A stretch of DNA of 64,000 bases from Pseudomonas arsenicoxydans (GTDB lineage Bacteria > Pseudomonadota > Gammaproteobacteria > Pseudomonadales > Pseudomonadaceae): positions 1,807,001 through 1,871,000 of the forward strand of contig NZ_LT629705.1 in assembly GCF_900103875.1 (NCBI RefSeq), given 5' to 3'. Both the position numbers and the translations under genes were made by a program. Under the pieces are notes generated by a model. It was not told where the DNA came from. It saw only the letters and a program-made list of their open reading frames with translations, and searched no databases. This document shows positions 47,767-58,909 of this stretch, piece by piece (positions within the stretch are counted from its first letter, which is position 1; each line of letters starts with the position of its first letter).

Positions 47767-49680
47767 ATGCACGACAACCATTTGAGTCGCCATGCCCAGC
47801 AGGTCCTGACCGTCACTCAGGGCAAATCCCACCTGCACGGCCCGGGCAGCGATCCGTCGATAGCCCGTTCCTGGCTGCGGTGTCTTGAGGACTATCACCT
47901 CGACCCCGCTTTGACCATGGCGCCGACGGTGCTGGAGCACGGCCGCGTACTGGAAAGCCGCGAGCGCTTGCAGCAAGTGCTGCACATCGCCGGCAACGAA
48001 ATGACCAGCCTGCATCAGCAACTTTCCGGCGCCGGCCACGCGGTGCTGCTGACCGACGCCCGTGGCGTGATCCTCAATTGCGTCACCGCGCCCGCCGAGC
48101 GCAAGATTTTCGAGCGTGCCGGGCTCTGGCTCGGCGCTGACTGGAGCGAAGCCTGCGAAGGCACCAACGGCATCGGCACCTGCCTGGTGGAACGGCAGTC
48201 GCTGACCATTCACCAGGACGAACACTTTCGCGGTCGCCACACCGGCCTGACCTGCTCGGCGAGCCCGGTGTTCGACCCGCACGGTGAACTGCTGGCGGTG
48301 CTCGACGTGTCTTCGGCGCGTCACGAGGTTTCGCGTCAGAGCCAGTTTCACACCATGGCGCTGGTCAATCTGTCGGCGAAGATGATCGAGAGCTGCTATT
48401 TCCTGCGCTACTTCGACAATCAATGGCTGTTGCGTTTTCACTTGCAGGCCGAGTCCGTCGGGCTGTTCAGCGAAGGGTTGCTGGCGTTTGACGGGGAAGG
48501 GCGGATCAGTGCCGTCAATCAAAGTGCCCTGAACCTGCTGGGGCATGGTCGCTGCGGATTGTTGGGGCAGCCGGTCGAGGCGTTTTTCGATTGCTCGCTG
48601 GATGAATTGCTCGGCCGCGCGAGTGTGAACGCCAGTGCCAGTTGGCCGCTGCGCACCCGGGACGGGCGGAGTCTGTTTGCGCTGTTGCGCGGGCAGCCAC
48701 GCAGCATTCCGGTGCCGGTGGTGCAACGTCCGGTGATTGCCGAGCAGCCGCGCCTGTCGGGCATTTGTATTGGCGATATCGCGTTACAGGAAGATTTCCG
48801 CAAGTCCCTGCGCGTGTTCGAGCGGGACGTGCCGCTGTTGATCAACGGCGAAACCGGTTCCGGCAAAGAGGCATTCGCCAAAGCCGTGCACCAGGCCAGT
48901 CAACGGGCCGAAAAAGCCTTCGTCGCTCTCAACTGCGCGGCCATTCCCGAAAGCCTGATCGAGAGCGAACTGTTCGGCTATCGCGGCGGTAGCTTCACCG
49001 GCGCGCGCAAGGAAGGCATGCGCGGCAAGTTGCAGCAGGCCGATGGCGGGACCTTGTTCCTTGATGAAATTGGCGACATGCCGTTGGCTTTGCAGACCCG
49101 GCTATTGAGAGTGCTGGAAGATCGTCAGGTGGTGCCGATCGGTGGCGAGCCGGAGCCGGTCAATGTGCGGATCATCAGCGCCACGCACCGTAATTTGCTG
49201 GAGCGCGTACAGGACGGCAGTTTCCGTGAGGATCTGTATTACCGGCTCAATGGGCTGGAGGTGGCGTTGCCGGCGTTGCGCGATCGCAGTGATAAATCGC
49301 AATTGCTCGACTTTTTGCTGGCTGAAGAGGCGGGCGGTGAGACGGTGGTGATCGATGAGCCGGCACGGCAGGCGTTGCTGGGCTTCGCATGGCCGGGCAA
49401 CGTGCGGCAATTACGCAATGTGCTGCGCACCTTGGCGGCACTGTGTGATGGTGGGCGGATCGGGCTGGAGGATTTGCCGGCGATGATTCGCCAGGTTCGG
49501 CCGTTACCGGTTGTGGCCGTTGAAGAGCCGTCCGAGCATCCTCTGGATGACGCCGAGCGATTGGCCTTACTCAATGCGCTGGAGCAGACGCGTTGGCATA
49601 TGACCAATACAGCTGAACAGCTCGGCGTCAGCCGCAATACGCTTTATCGAAAATTGCGCAAACACGGCATCGCCAGGTAA
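47767..49680 (+). CDS. eatR: Sigma-54-dependent activator of ethanolamine catabolism (EatR-like)
   Basis: 637 residues: N-terminal AcoR-type sensor with GAF-like segment ([20 protein letters not shown], about residues 122-141), a PAS-like segment (about 235-285), AAA+ domain with Walker A GETGSGKE, loop 1 GSFTGA instead of the standard GAFTGA, Walker [11 protein letters not shown], and a C-terminal Fis helix-turn-helix ([19 protein letters not shown]). Corresponds to P. aeruginosa PA4021/EatR. Divergent from the operon it should control. Confidence 0.93.
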   Translation: MHDNHLSRHAQQVLTVTQGKSHLHGPGSDPSIARSWLRCLEDYHLDPALTMAPTVLEHGRVLESRERLQQVLHIAGNEMTSLHQQLSGAGHAVLLTDARGVILNCVTAPAERKIFERAGLWLGADWSEACEGTNGIGTCLVERQSLTIHQDEHFRGRHTGLTCSASPVFDPHGELLAVLDVSSARHEVSRQSQFHTMALVNLSAKMIESCYFLRYFDNQWLLRFHLQAESVGLFSEGLLAFDGEGRISAVNQSALNLLGHGRCGLLGQPVEAFFDCSLDELLGRASVNASASWPLRTRDGRSLFALLRGQPRSIPVPVVQRPVIAEQPRLSGICIGDIALQEDFRKSLRVFERDVPLLINGETGSGKEAFAKAVHQASQRAEKAFVALNCAAIPESLIESELFGYRGGSFTGARKEGMRGKLQQADGGTLFLDEIGDMPLALQTRLLRVLEDRQVVPIGGEPEPVNVRIISATHRNLLERVQDGSFREDLYYRLNGLEVALPALRDRSDKSQLLDFLLAEEAGGETVVIDEPARQALLGFAWPGNVRQLRNVLRTLAALCDGGRIGLEDLPAMIRQVRPLPVVAVEEPSEHPLDDAERLALLNALEQTRWHMTNTAEQLGVSRNTLYRKLRKHGIAR

Positions 49681-49697
49681 ACCCGCGTTGCGGCCAA

Positions 49698-49781
49698 TCG
49701 CGGGCAAGCCCGCTCCCACATGAGTTGCGGTGTGAGCTCCATTGTCCGAGCGCCGTTGGACCCTGTGGGAGCGGGCTTGGT
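49698..49781. repeat. REP-type inverted repeat (family A)
   Basis: TCGCGGGCAAGCCCGCTCCC and TGTGGGAGCGGGCTTGG; the right copy is truncated. Between eatR and mpl. Confidence 0.82.
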
Positions 49782-49881
49782 CTGGGCGGCATTCCGACGA
49801 TGGCGTCAGTGAGACCGAAACACAAGGTGCGATTTCCCCCTCCCTACGCTAACCTGCGGCCATGTTTTACGAGGTCGACTA

Positions 49882-51227
<1,346 letters not shown>

Positions 51228-51231
<4 letters not shown>

Positions 51232-51860
51232 ACAGCGGCCCGGAACGCATCACACTGGCGATGACGGGCGCTTCGGGCGCCCAGTACGGTTTACGCCTGC
51301 TCGACTGCCTGATCCGCGAAGACCGCGAGGTGCATTTCCTGATCTCCAAGGCTGCGCAACTGGTGATGGCCACCGAAACCGACGTCATCCTGCCCGCCAA
51401 ACCGCAGACGATGCAGGCTTTCCTGACCGAATACACCGGCGCCGCCGCCGGGCAAATCAAGGTGTATGGCAAAGAAGACTGGATGTCGCCGGTGGCCTCA
51501 GGCTCCGGTGCGCCAGCGGCGATGGTGGTGGTGCCATGCTCGACCGGGACGCTGTCGGCGATTGCGACCGGCGCCTGCAACAACTTGATCGAGCGAGCTG
51601 CCGACGTCACGTTGAAAGAGCGTCGCCAGCTGATTCTGGTGCCGCGTGAGGCACCGTATTCGAGCATTCATCTGGAGCACATGCTCAAGTTGTCGAACAT
51701 GGGCGTGACGATTTTGCCGGCATCGCCAGGCTTCTATCATCAGCCGCAGACCATCGATGACTTGATCGACTTTGTGGTGGCGAGGATTCTCAACCTGTTG
51801 AATATCCCGCAAGACATGCTGCCGCGCTGGGGCGAACACCATTTGAGCAGCGATGAATAA
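51228..51860 (+). CDS. ubiX: Flavin prenyltransferase UbiX
   Basis: 210-residue enzyme making prenylated FMN for UbiD decarboxylase in ubiquinone synthesis. [16 protein letters not shown] near the N-terminus binds [18 protein letters not shown] and [17 protein letters not shown] are family motifs. Coupled to mpl (ATGA) and overlapping the next lipoprotein start by eight bases. Confidence 0.97.
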
Positions 51861-52137
51861 ACTGCTGATCATGGTGCTGGCGTTGCAACTGACAGGTTGC
51901 GCCACGGCGCGCACCCTTGATGCCGCCAAACCCGGGGCGCCCGTGGTGTACTCGGGGACGCGTCTGGATTTGTATGCGATGAACGGCGGTTGCTGCGCGA
52001 AGGACCGCTTTGGCGCCGAAGCGCCAAGCTATCCCGGTGTCGACCTGCCGGCCAGCGCATTGCTCGATACGCTGCTGCTGCCGTTGTCGGTGCTCACGGT
52101 GATCGGTGTCAGCTTCCAGGCGACTGGCGGGATGTAG
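51853..52137 (+). CDS. YceK/YidQ-family small lipoprotein
   Basis: 94 residues; signal peptide with lipobox LTGC (Cys about 16), then [19 protein letters not shown] and a C-terminal hydrophobic [20 protein letters not shown] typical of YceK-like proteins. Starts inside the ubiX end, hence coupled translation. Envelope location; function unknown. Confidence 0.87.
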   Translation: MNKLLIMVLALQLTGCATARTLDAAKPGAPVVYSGTRLDLYAMNGGCCAKDRFGAEAPSYPGVDLPASALLDTLLLPLSVLTVIGVSFQATGGM

Positions 52138-52146
52138 GTGAGGGCT

Positions 52147-52788
52147 CTACTTACCTAGTTTGCGCAACTCATCCGACTCGACAATCCGCACTCCATCCTG
52201 CTCCTCCAGCGCCAGTCGCCACATCGCCCGCGCCAATTGGCAGGCCTCGATGCCGCGGTATTTGCCGGGGATCAGTCGCGACAACGGTCCGGCGATTTGC
52301 TCCGCCATACGCGGTTCCAGGCGATCGCCCAGCAGTAATGAAGGTCGGCAAATGGTCAGCTGCGGCCAATTCTGTGCGATCAATGCGTGTTCCATTTCGC
52401 CTTTGACCCGATTGTAGAAAACAGGCGACCTGCGATCGGCCCCCAGGGCACTGATTACGATCAGGTGCCGTGCGCCCATTTCCCGCGCACGCTTGGCGAA
52501 CGCCACCACCATGTCCAGATCGACCGCGCGAAAGGCTTGTTCGGAACCGGCCTGCTTGATCGTGGTGCCAAGGCAGCAGTAGGCGATGTCGACGCGGCCG
52601 TTGAGTTGCGGCAAAAACACCGCCGGGTCGCCGACCGGGTTTTCCAGATGGGGATGCTCGGCCAGTGGCCGGCGTGAGGGGGCCAGTACCCTTGAAATCG
52701 TTGGCTCATTGAGCAAACGATCAAGCAAATGTTCACCGGTCAGCCCGGTAGCACCGGCAAGCAATACATGCTGAGGCGTCAAGTACAT
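52147..52788 (-). CDS. NAD(P)H-binding oxidoreductase-like protein
   Basis: 213-residue atypical SDR related to HTATIP2/YbjT-type proteins. Dinucleotide loop [14 protein letters not shown] (about residues 9-22), [17 protein letters not shown], and [12 protein letters not shown], where Y-N-R-V-K keeps the YxxxK pair. Convergent with the lipoprotein gene. Substrate unknown. Confidence 0.87.
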   Translation of the reverse strand: MYLTPQHVLLAGATGLTGEHLLDRLLNEPTISRVLAPSRRPLAEHPHLENPVGDPAVFLPQLNGRVDIAYCCLGTTIKQAGSEQAFRAVDLDMVVAFAKRAREMGARHLIVISALGADRRSPVFYNRVKGEMEHALIAQNWPQLTICRPSLLLGDRLEPRMAEQIAGPLSRLIPGKYRGIEACQLARAMWRLALEEQDGVRIVESDELRKLGK

Positions 52789-52815
52789 AGTGTTTCCCCC
52801 TTGATACTGTTCAGC

Positions 52816-54534
52816 TTAGTTGCTGTTTGCATCCTTGCTGCTTATAGAGACACTTTGCAGAGCTTTTCGTGCCTGCTGCTTGCGCAAAAGCTGCCAGTGG
52901 GAGAGAACGGTTTTCGGTGCCCAGATCTGCGGTTCAGAGGCTTCGAAGCTGTCGGCCAGCTCACGCTCCGCCACCGTGGCCTTGGCCAGTTTGAAGGCTT
53001 GCTCTAGGTCGTCGGTCTGGTTCAGCGCCTGGGCGAACAGCGCATCGCCAAAGTAGGTGAAGTTGGCTTCTTCCGAGCAGCCGAAGGACACACGGTCGGC
53101 CCTCGATGCGGTCATGATCATCGTGCGTTCGTCCTTGAGTGCGGGGAGGAAACCGCCGGAGTAGCAGGCTGAAATAACGATGATCTTGTCGCGATTCTTC
53201 AAGGGGGCGAGCACCGCGGCCAGTTCGTCGGCTGGCAAATCGGCCAGCTCCATACGCGGCTGGTCGAGTACCAGTTCATGTTCGCTGGTGCCGTGGCTGG
53301 TCAGGTAGATGAAGATCAAATCTTCCGGGCCGCTGCGTTCGGCGAGGGTCAGTGCGGCGCGGCGCAGGTTTTCCCGGGTGGCCATCGGCCGGTCTACGAG
53401 GTGATCGCGATGGTTGACCAGGCGGATCTGGCCGAAGGCGCCGAAGCGGCTATTGAGCATGTTGCTGACGTAATCGGACTCGCGCAGGAACACGCTCTGC
53501 TTGCCGTCACCGCCCACGGTCAGGGTGTACAGCTCGACCGCTGGCGTCGAGGCTGGCACGTTGTTCAGTGCGTCGTCGAGCAGGCGACCCTGAGCCAGCA
53601 AACCGAGTTCCAGGCTATCGGGCAACAATTTGCCATCGGCATCGCGCACACGCTGACCATTGACCCACGTACCGCTTTGTACCGTGCCGTCCGTCAGCAC
53701 CAGCGTGCCGCGACCCGAATAGGCGTCTGCGTCGAACTGACCGATGTAGAAGCTGCCGTCGGGCAGGTTCAAACGGCCTTGGCCGCTGAAGCGCCAGTCG
53801 CTGAACTGACCGACGTAATGACTGGCATCGGCGCCAATCAACTCGCCCTTGCCGTTCAGCGAGCCTTCTTTGAACTGCCCCAGCCAGACATCGCCGTCGG
53901 CATTTTCGTAGCGGCCCTTGCCGTTCAGTTGATTGTTCTTGAAACCGCCGACGTAAATGTCGCCGTCAGCACTGTTGAAAGTGCCGTTGCCTTCCAGTTG
54001 CCCGTTGACGAAGTGCCCGGTGAACTGATTGCCGCTGGCATCGCCGCGCTGGCCTTCACCATTGGGTTTGCCGTTGGCGAATTGGCCCTGGTAGGAGCTG
54101 CCGTCTTCGAGTTCGAGACGACCGAGCCCTGAATACTGATCAGCCTTGAATTCACCGCGGTAGGTCATGCCGTTTTCTTTGAGCGTACCTTCACCGTCGC
54201 GGCGCCCGAGCTTGAATCCCCCGGTGTAGCTGCTGCCGTTGGTGGTCAGCGTGCCTTGGCCGTCGAACAACCCTTGGTTGAATTGTCCGCGATAGACCTC
54301 GCCGTTGCTGCCATGCCATTCGCCTTGGCCATGCCATTGGCCCTTGTCGAACTCGCCGGCATACCAGCTGCCGTTCGGGTAATCGACGCGGCCCTGGCCT
54401 TGCAGCAGGCCATTGACCAGATCACCGCGATAACGCCCACCGTCCGGCAAGCGGGCATCAGGGGGCAACAGCGATTCGCCATCGCCGCAAGCGGTAAGCA
54501 ACAGGGTCAAAGTGAGGAGGGCGAGTGAGCGCAT
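52816..54534 (-). CDS. MORN-repeat lipoprotein with caspase-like C13 peptidase domain
   Basis: 572 residues: signal peptide with lipobox LLTAC (Cys 16), then about 12 tandem MORN repeats of 23 residues (residues about 30-305, pattern YxGxFxxGxxxGxGxxxxxDG), then a C13/caspase-like peptidase domain (about 330-560). Catalytic histidine in YLTSHGTSEHE and cysteine in VISACYSGGF. The domain is legumain/GPI-transamidase-like. Likely an envelope-anchored protease whose MORN fan binds lipids or another partner. Monocistronic. Confidence 0.9.
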   Translation of the reverse strand: MRSLALLTLTLLLTACGDGESLLPPDARLPDGGRYRGDLVNGLLQGQGRVDYPNGSWYAGEFDKGQWHGQGEWHGSNGEVYRGQFNQGLFDGQGTLTTNGSSYTGGFKLGRRDGEGTLKENGMTYRGEFKADQYSGLGRLELEDGSSYQGQFANGKPNGEGQRGDASGNQFTGHFVNGQLEGNGTFNSADGDIYVGGFKNNQLNGKGRYENADGDVWLGQFKEGSLNGKGELIGADASHYVGQFSDWRFSGQGRLNLPDGSFYIGQFDADAYSGRGTLVLTDGTVQSGTWVNGQRVRDADGKLLPDSLELGLLAQGRLLDDALNNVPASTPAVELYTLTVGGDGKQSVFLRESDYVSNMLNSRFGAFGQIRLVNHRDHLVDRPMATRENLRRAALTLAERSGPEDLIFIYLTSHGTSEHELVLDQPRMELADLPADELAAVLAPLKNRDKIIVISACYSGGFLPALKDERTMIMTASRADRVSFGCSEEANFTYFGDALFAQALNQTDDLEQAFKLAKATVAERELADSFEASEPQIWAPKTVLSHWQLLRKQQARKALQSVSISSKDANSN

Positions 54535-54601
54535 AGCGGGATCCGGGCAATTAGGCGACCGAGTATGCCGCAGCTATGTGTCGTATATATAGGGACGCGG
54601 C

Positions 54602-54625
54602 GCGAAACAGCGTCAGCTGTTTCGC
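54602..54625. repeat. Perfect hairpin downstream of the MaoC gene
   Basis: GCGAAACAGC-GTCA-GCTGTTTCGC, 10-base stem, 4-base loop, no T-tract; between the lipoprotein promoter region and the MaoC stop. It may act as the 3' end of the MaoC transcript. Confidence 0.7.
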
Positions 54626-54638
54626 AATCAGGCATATA

Positions 54639-55094
54639 TCAGACGAAACAGAGGGACAGCGGCTCGGCAATGTACGCCGGTTTGTCCGATCCTTCGATCT
54701 CAAGTGTGGCGGTGGCTTTGAGCAGCCATTGGCCGGGTTTCTTTTCGGTGACCTCGTTCATGTCGACTTTGAGCCGAACCCTGGAGTTGACCTTCACCGG
54801 CTGGATGAAACGTACGCTGTCCAGCCCATAGTTGACCACCATCTTGACCCCTTCAGGCAGGACCAGGATGTCTTCCATCAGTTTCGGCATCAGCGACAGC
54901 GACAGGAATCCATGGGCGATCGTGCTGCCAAATGGTGTTTGCGCGGCTTTGACCGGGTCGACGTGGATAAACTGATAATCGCCTGTGGCTTCTGCGAACA
55001 GGTTGATGCGCTCCTGATCGATGGTGAGCCATTCGGAACGTCCAAGTTCCTTGCCGACATAATCTTTGAGCTCTGCAACGGGAACATAGGGCAT
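54639..55094 (-). CDS. MaoC-family (R)-specific enoyl-CoA hydratase-like protein
   Basis: 151-residue hot-dog fold protein. The hydratase signature is ATGDYQFIHVDPVKA (Asp and His catalytic pair) followed by FGSTIAHGFLSLSLMP. Hydrates enoyl-CoA in fatty-acid or polyhydroxyalkanoate metabolism. ATG 55094 has GGAG upstream. Single gene. Confidence 0.92.
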   Translation of the reverse strand: MPYVPVAELKDYVGKELGRSEWLTIDQERINLFAEATGDYQFIHVDPVKAAQTPFGSTIAHGFLSLSLMPKLMEDILVLPEGVKMVVNYGLDSVRFIQPVKVNSRVRLKVDMNEVTEKKPGQWLLKATATLEIEGSDKPAYIAEPLSLCFV

Positions 55095-55290
55095 TGAGAC
55101 TCTCCTTGTGTTTCATCGGATTTATAGTTTTTCGAGTGGGGGATTTGACCTCCCTGCGAACCACTTTAGATCAACATGGCAATTTGCTCCGGTCAACTGA
55201 CCATGCTTTTGGCGAATGCCGATCCATAGCGTTGACGTGCTTATAATGCCCGGCCCCTTTTTTGTGGGGAGAGCGTGGGGGAGAAGCTGG

Positions 55291-55653
55291 ATGTTGTTAC
55301 GTGGCCTGACGTGGCTGGTGCTGTTCCAATTGCTGGGCACCGCCCTCAATCATTTGTTTTTACCGGTGCTGCCCGGGCCGATTGTCGGCCTGCTGCTGTT
55401 GCTGGTGTACCTGATTTCACGCGGGCAAGTCGGCGAGCCTTTGAACCTGGCGGCCAGCAGTCTGCTGCGCTATCTGCCGTTGCTGCTGGTGCCGCCTGCC
55501 GTGGGCGTCATGGTGTACGCCAAGGACATCGCCGCGGACTTCTGGGCCATCGTCGGTGCGCTGGTGTTGTCGCTGGTGCTGTCCATGGCGTTTGCCGGGG
55601 TGCTGATGCAGCGCATGGTCAAGCGTCATGCCCGTCGCGGAGATCATTCATGA
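55291..55653 (+). CDS. CidA/LrgA family holin-like membrane protein
   Basis: 120 residues with four hydrophobic segments; LPGPIVGLLLLLVYLI is the family core and SLLRYLPLLLVPPAVGVM follows. Start ATG 55291, with GGGGGAG upstream, is preferred over frames beginning at 55216. Works with the LrgB partner encoded immediately downstream, in control of murein hydrolase activity or export of small metabolites. Confidence 0.9.
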   Translation: MLLRGLTWLVLFQLLGTALNHLFLPVLPGPIVGLLLLLVYLISRGQVGEPLNLAASSLLRYLPLLLVPPAVGVMVYAKDIAADFWAIVGALVLSLVLSMAFAGVLMQRMVKRHARRGDHS

Positions 55654-56366
55654 TCCTCGATTGGCACGGCGCGCTGGACTCGGTGATTCATCACCCGTTG
55701 TTCGGCATTGGCATTACGTTGGGCGCCTATCAGCTGGTGCTGGCGGCGTTCGAGAAAACCCGCTGGATCTTTCTGCAGCCGGTGCTGGTGTCCATGCTGT
55801 TGGTGATTGGCGTGCTGACGGTGTCTGGCATCACCTTCGTTGAATACCGCAAGAGCACCGAGATCCTCAGTATCCTGCTCGGGCCGGCGACGGTGGCGCT
55901 GGCGGTGCCGCTTTACCTTAATCTGCGGCGGATTCGGCAGTTGTTCTGGCCGATATTTACTACGCTGGTGATAGGCGGCGTGGTCGCCACGGGCATGGGC
56001 GTGTTGCTGGGCTGGTGGTTTGGCGCCGAACACATGATCCTCATGACCATGGCGCCCAAGTCAGTGACCTCGCCCATTGCGATGTTGGTGGCCGAGCAGA
56101 TCGGTGGCGTCGCGGCGCTGGCGGCAGTGTTCGTGTTGATCACCGGCGTGATCGGTGCGATCTTCGGGCCGAGCCTGTTGACCCGGCTCGGGGTGCACAG
56201 CCCTGAAGCGCGCGGCATGGCGCTGGGCATGACCGCCCACGCCGTCGGCACTTCAGTGGCCTTGCAGGAAAGTGAAGAGTGCGGCGCCTTCGCGGCGCTG
56301 GCGATGAGTCTGATGGGCGTGGCCACGGCGGTGTTCCTGCCGTTGGCGGTGTCGATGGTGGTGTAA
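55650..56366 (+). CDS. LrgB/CidB family membrane protein
   Basis: 238-residue polytopic protein. Family motifs: HPLFGIGITLGAYQL, PKSVTSPIAMLVAEQIGG and RGMALGMTAHAVGTSVAL. ATG 55650 overlaps the LrgA-type stop (ATGA). Paired holin/antiholin-like operon. Confidence 0.93.
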   Translation: MILDWHGALDSVIHHPLFGIGITLGAYQLVLAAFEKTRWIFLQPVLVSMLLVIGVLTVSGITFVEYRKSTEILSILLGPATVALAVPLYLNLRRIRQLFWPIFTTLVIGGVVATGMGVLLGWWFGAEHMILMTMAPKSVTSPIAMLVAEQIGGVAALAAVFVLITGVIGAIFGPSLLTRLGVHSPEARGMALGMTAHAVGTSVALQESEECGAFAALAMSLMGVATAVFLPLAVSMVV

Positions 56367-56376
56367 GGAATTGTCT

Positions 56377-56967
56377 ATGAGCTTGCCGCTTTTTCCGCTG
56401 AACACGGTGTTGTTTCCTGGCTGCATCCTCGACTTGCAGATCTTCGAGGCGCGCTACCTGGACATGATCAGTCGCTGCATGAAACAGGGCAGTGGCTTTG
56501 GTGTGGTGTGCATCCTCGACGGCGAAGAAGTCGGCATTGCGCCGGCGGGTTACGCGTTGGTGGGGTGCGAAGCGCTGATCACCGATTTCAAGCAGCAGGA
56601 CAATGGCCTGCTGGGTATCCGGGTGCAGGGCGGACGGCGTTTTCACGTTTTGCGCTCCGAGGTGCAGCGCGATCATTTGACCGTCGCTGACGTCGAGTGG
56701 CTGGAAGATGAGCCTGAGCAACCATTGCAGGACGAAGATGCCGACCTGGTGGCGCTGCTCAAGGCTCTGGCCGAACACCCGATGGTCGAGGCGCTGAACA
56801 TGGGCACTGAAGCGACCGGACAACAGTCGCTGGCCAATCAACTGGCGTATCTGCTGCCGTTTGCCGAAGTGGACAAGATCGATCTGCTGCAACTCGATGA
56901 TCCGCAGCAGCGACTGGATGCGATCCAGGCGCTGCTCGATGAGTTGCAGGGTGAGTTGTTCGCCTGA
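56377..56967 (+). CDS. Lon N-terminal-domain protein
   Basis: 196 residues: Lon substrate-binding (LAN) domain alone, with SLPLFPLNTVLFPGCILDLQ, IFEARYLDMI and GTEATGQQSLANQLAYLLP. No AAA+ or protease domain. ATG 56377 has AAGGA upstream. Ten bases after lrgB, so possibly in that operon. Function unknown; adaptor-like roles are proposed for the family. Confidence 0.9.
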   Translation: MSLPLFPLNTVLFPGCILDLQIFEARYLDMISRCMKQGSGFGVVCILDGEEVGIAPAGYALVGCEALITDFKQQDNGLLGIRVQGGRRFHVLRSEVQRDHLTVADVEWLEDEPEQPLQDEDADLVALLKALAEHPMVEALNMGTEATGQQSLANQLAYLLPFAEVDKIDLLQLDDPQQRLDAIQALLDELQGELFA

Positions 56968-57006
56968 TTTCAGGTGATTGATTGCGGGGGCAATTCGAGC
57001 GCCGCG

Positions 57007-58848
57007 TTAGTGCTGATTTTCCGACAGTGAAGGCCAGACAATATCGTTGCCAAACCAGTCCTTGTCGCTACTGAGCAAAAGGACCGGTTTGCCGGCCGCT
57101 GCAACTCCGGCAATCAGCCGGTCATACTCATCTTTGTTGTCGGCACCGGAATGTGTTCGTTCTTCTACTTTTCTGGCGTAGGCGTCATCGGTGTCGTCGA
57201 CGTGATCCTGGAGATCTTTGACTCGCACCGCTTTTTGATGGCTGGAATCAAATACCCAGATCCGATCGGCGCTGATGCCTCGTCTCGAGACTGAAAGCAG
57301 TGCTTCCAGATCATCATCGGGGAACCAGTTCGGGCCGTTGGCAGCGCGGTTGAACGCATGGTTTTCTTCGCCCAGTACGAGTTCCATGTTTCGGCTGTCG
57401 ATTGCATAAACAAACTGGATTTGTTGTTTGTGCCTGGTCGTTTCGTAGTTGCGCTCCAGGTCGAGTTGCAGCGAACTGTCCGATTCTGAGCCGCTGCTGG
57501 CGATTTGCGAGTTAGTGGTAGTGGAAACATCGGAAACATCGGAAACATCGGAGGCGTCGGAGTCGTCGCTGGCATCATTGGGTTGCTTGCCCGGGTATTT
57601 ATTGGTTTGACTGTTGTAAAGCAGATACTCAGGGTCCGGCTCGTCCCCGCCATACATTTTTGCGGCCTTCAAACTCACTGTGACGCTCATGGCTTTTTGG
57701 GTGGTTGCATAGGGTTTGTGGTTGTAGCGGGGCAGCATCCAGCCATCATTGGCCAATTCAAATGGCGTGCGTTCATCCCCCCTGAATACAGCAGGGATAT
57801 CGGTCCGGTACAGGCAGTTGTTTCTGTTTCGCGAGTAGCCAGCCTTTACCAGAAAGCTATCGAGAAACTCGTGGGTCAAACTGAGATGCAGCTCATACAG
57901 GCCGGTAGTTGCTGTTCCGTTCCTCAGGTGACGTAGGTTTGGCTCTATTTCGCTGTACAGCAGGTCGTGTCGACGAGGATTGCCCGTATCCCTGCTCATC
58001 TGCTTATGCTGTTCAGCCCATTCGGGAATCGTGAGATTTTCCAACATGTCCTTGTGCAGACGCGTTTGCTGTCCCGGGGATAAATTGTAAGACCTTAGAA
58101 GTGTTTCCAGTTCGCTGGCTGTTTTGTCTGGATAGAGCGACTGGAGCGGACCGTCGATCAATTGAGCCCGTGGGGTCTGACTCGGTTGCGTACTGCCCGG
58201 GCGAGGGCTTGCCGGGGTGTCCTCAACGCTCCGTTGCGGACCTGGAGACTGGACTCTTGGATGTTTGTCGGGGAGGGTCGTTTCAAGCACTGACTCATCG
58301 GGCAGGGGGCGTTTCAGCGTGACAGTTTCTCTCGCCTCAGGCCGCTGACTCCAGGTGGCTTCCCCATCGTTTTTGTAAAGCGCGGGTCCTTGCGGCTGCT
58401 TTTTGTAAAGGTCTGTCGCGCGATAAGTCCCGATAGCGTCATCGAATTCCACATAGACGGTTCCTTCGTTTTTAACGTCCACAAATTTACGTGCGACGAT
58501 TGTCCGAAACCCGTGCTCGTCAGGCAGCGGCATGGTCCGCAGCATTGCGGGGCGCAATAGATAGGGGGCCAGACTCGAGTCTGCCGAGGGTTGTAAAAGT
58601 TGTCTTGCAGGGATTTGCGTAATGTCCAGTTTCGTAGGCACGGGGACCCCTCTGTCGAGGGTTATTCCGACAGTGGTGCCGCTCCCGTGTTCAGGCCTCA
58701 CCGGATGGGACGTTTGCCCCTGACGAAAAACGGAGCTGCCTGGCAATGCAGATGGCGGAAGTAGGGCGTCTGGCCCTAAGCGCGGCGGATTGACGTTGAT
58801 TGTAGGGACGTCAGTAGCAGGAAACTTTGTAGGCGGTTTTATAGGCAT
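57007..58848 (-). CDS. Putative ADP-ribosyltransferase toxin A (paralogue of next gene)
   Basis: 613 residues, no signal peptide. N-terminal Pro-rich leader, then VDVKNEGTVYVEFDDAIGTY (about 120-140), a helical segment (LIDGPLQSLYPDK, about 230-290), then motifs in the order of cholera-toxin-type enzymes: VFRGDERTPFELANDGWMLP (about 355-375), SVTVSLKAAKMYG, a Ser/Asp-rich insert, FVYAIDSRNMELVLGEENHA, and DDDLEALLSVSRRGISADRI (about 512-531) where CtxA has EQEVSALGGIPYSQI. The ART reading is mine. ATG 58848 rather than TTG 58863. It lies 61 bases downstream of the paralogue. Confidence 0.6.
   Translation of the reverse strand: MPIKPPTKFPATDVPTINVNPPRLGPDALLPPSALPGSSVFRQGQTSHPVRPEHGSGTTVGITLDRGVPVPTKLDITQIPARQLLQPSADSSLAPYLLRPAMLRTMPLPDEHGFRTIVARKFVDVKNEGTVYVEFDDAIGTYRATDLYKKQPQGPALYKNDGEATWSQRPEARETVTLKRPLPDESVLETTLPDKHPRVQSPGPQRSVEDTPASPRPGSTQPSQTPRAQLIDGPLQSLYPDKTASELETLLRSYNLSPGQQTRLHKDMLENLTIPEWAEQHKQMSRDTGNPRRHDLLYSEIEPNLRHLRNGTATTGLYELHLSLTHEFLDSFLVKAGYSRNRNNCLYRTDIPAVFRGDERTPFELANDGWMLPRYNHKPYATTQKAMSVTVSLKAAKMYGGDEPDPEYLLYNSQTNKYPGKQPNDASDDSDASDVSDVSDVSTTTNSQIASSGSESDSSLQLDLERNYETTRHKQQIQFVYAIDSRNMELVLGEENHAFNRAANGPNWFPDDDLEALLSVSRRGISADRIWVFDSSHQKAVRVKDLQDHVDDTDDAYARKVEERTHSGADNKDEYDRLIAGVAAAGKPVLLLSSDKDWFGNDIVWPSLSENQH
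57523..57567 (-). repeat. 9-bp tandem repeat encoding a Ser/Asp linker
   Basis: Five 9-base units on the plus strand: three exact GGAAACATC, then GGAGGCGTC and GGAGTCGTC. On the coding strand they read Asp-Ser/Asp-Val triplets within the acidic insert of the putative ADP-ribosyltransferase. Likely site of slippage length variation. Confidence 0.9.
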
Positions 58849-58909
58849 GGTAGAGGTGCTCAAATCCGTTTAAGCAAAGAAGTTTTATAGGGTTTATGTA
58901 GCAAATGGC

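Noticed and set aside
57523..57567. CRISPR-like tandem repeat
   Set aside because: Units of 9 bases in frame with no spacers; it is a coding microsatellite.
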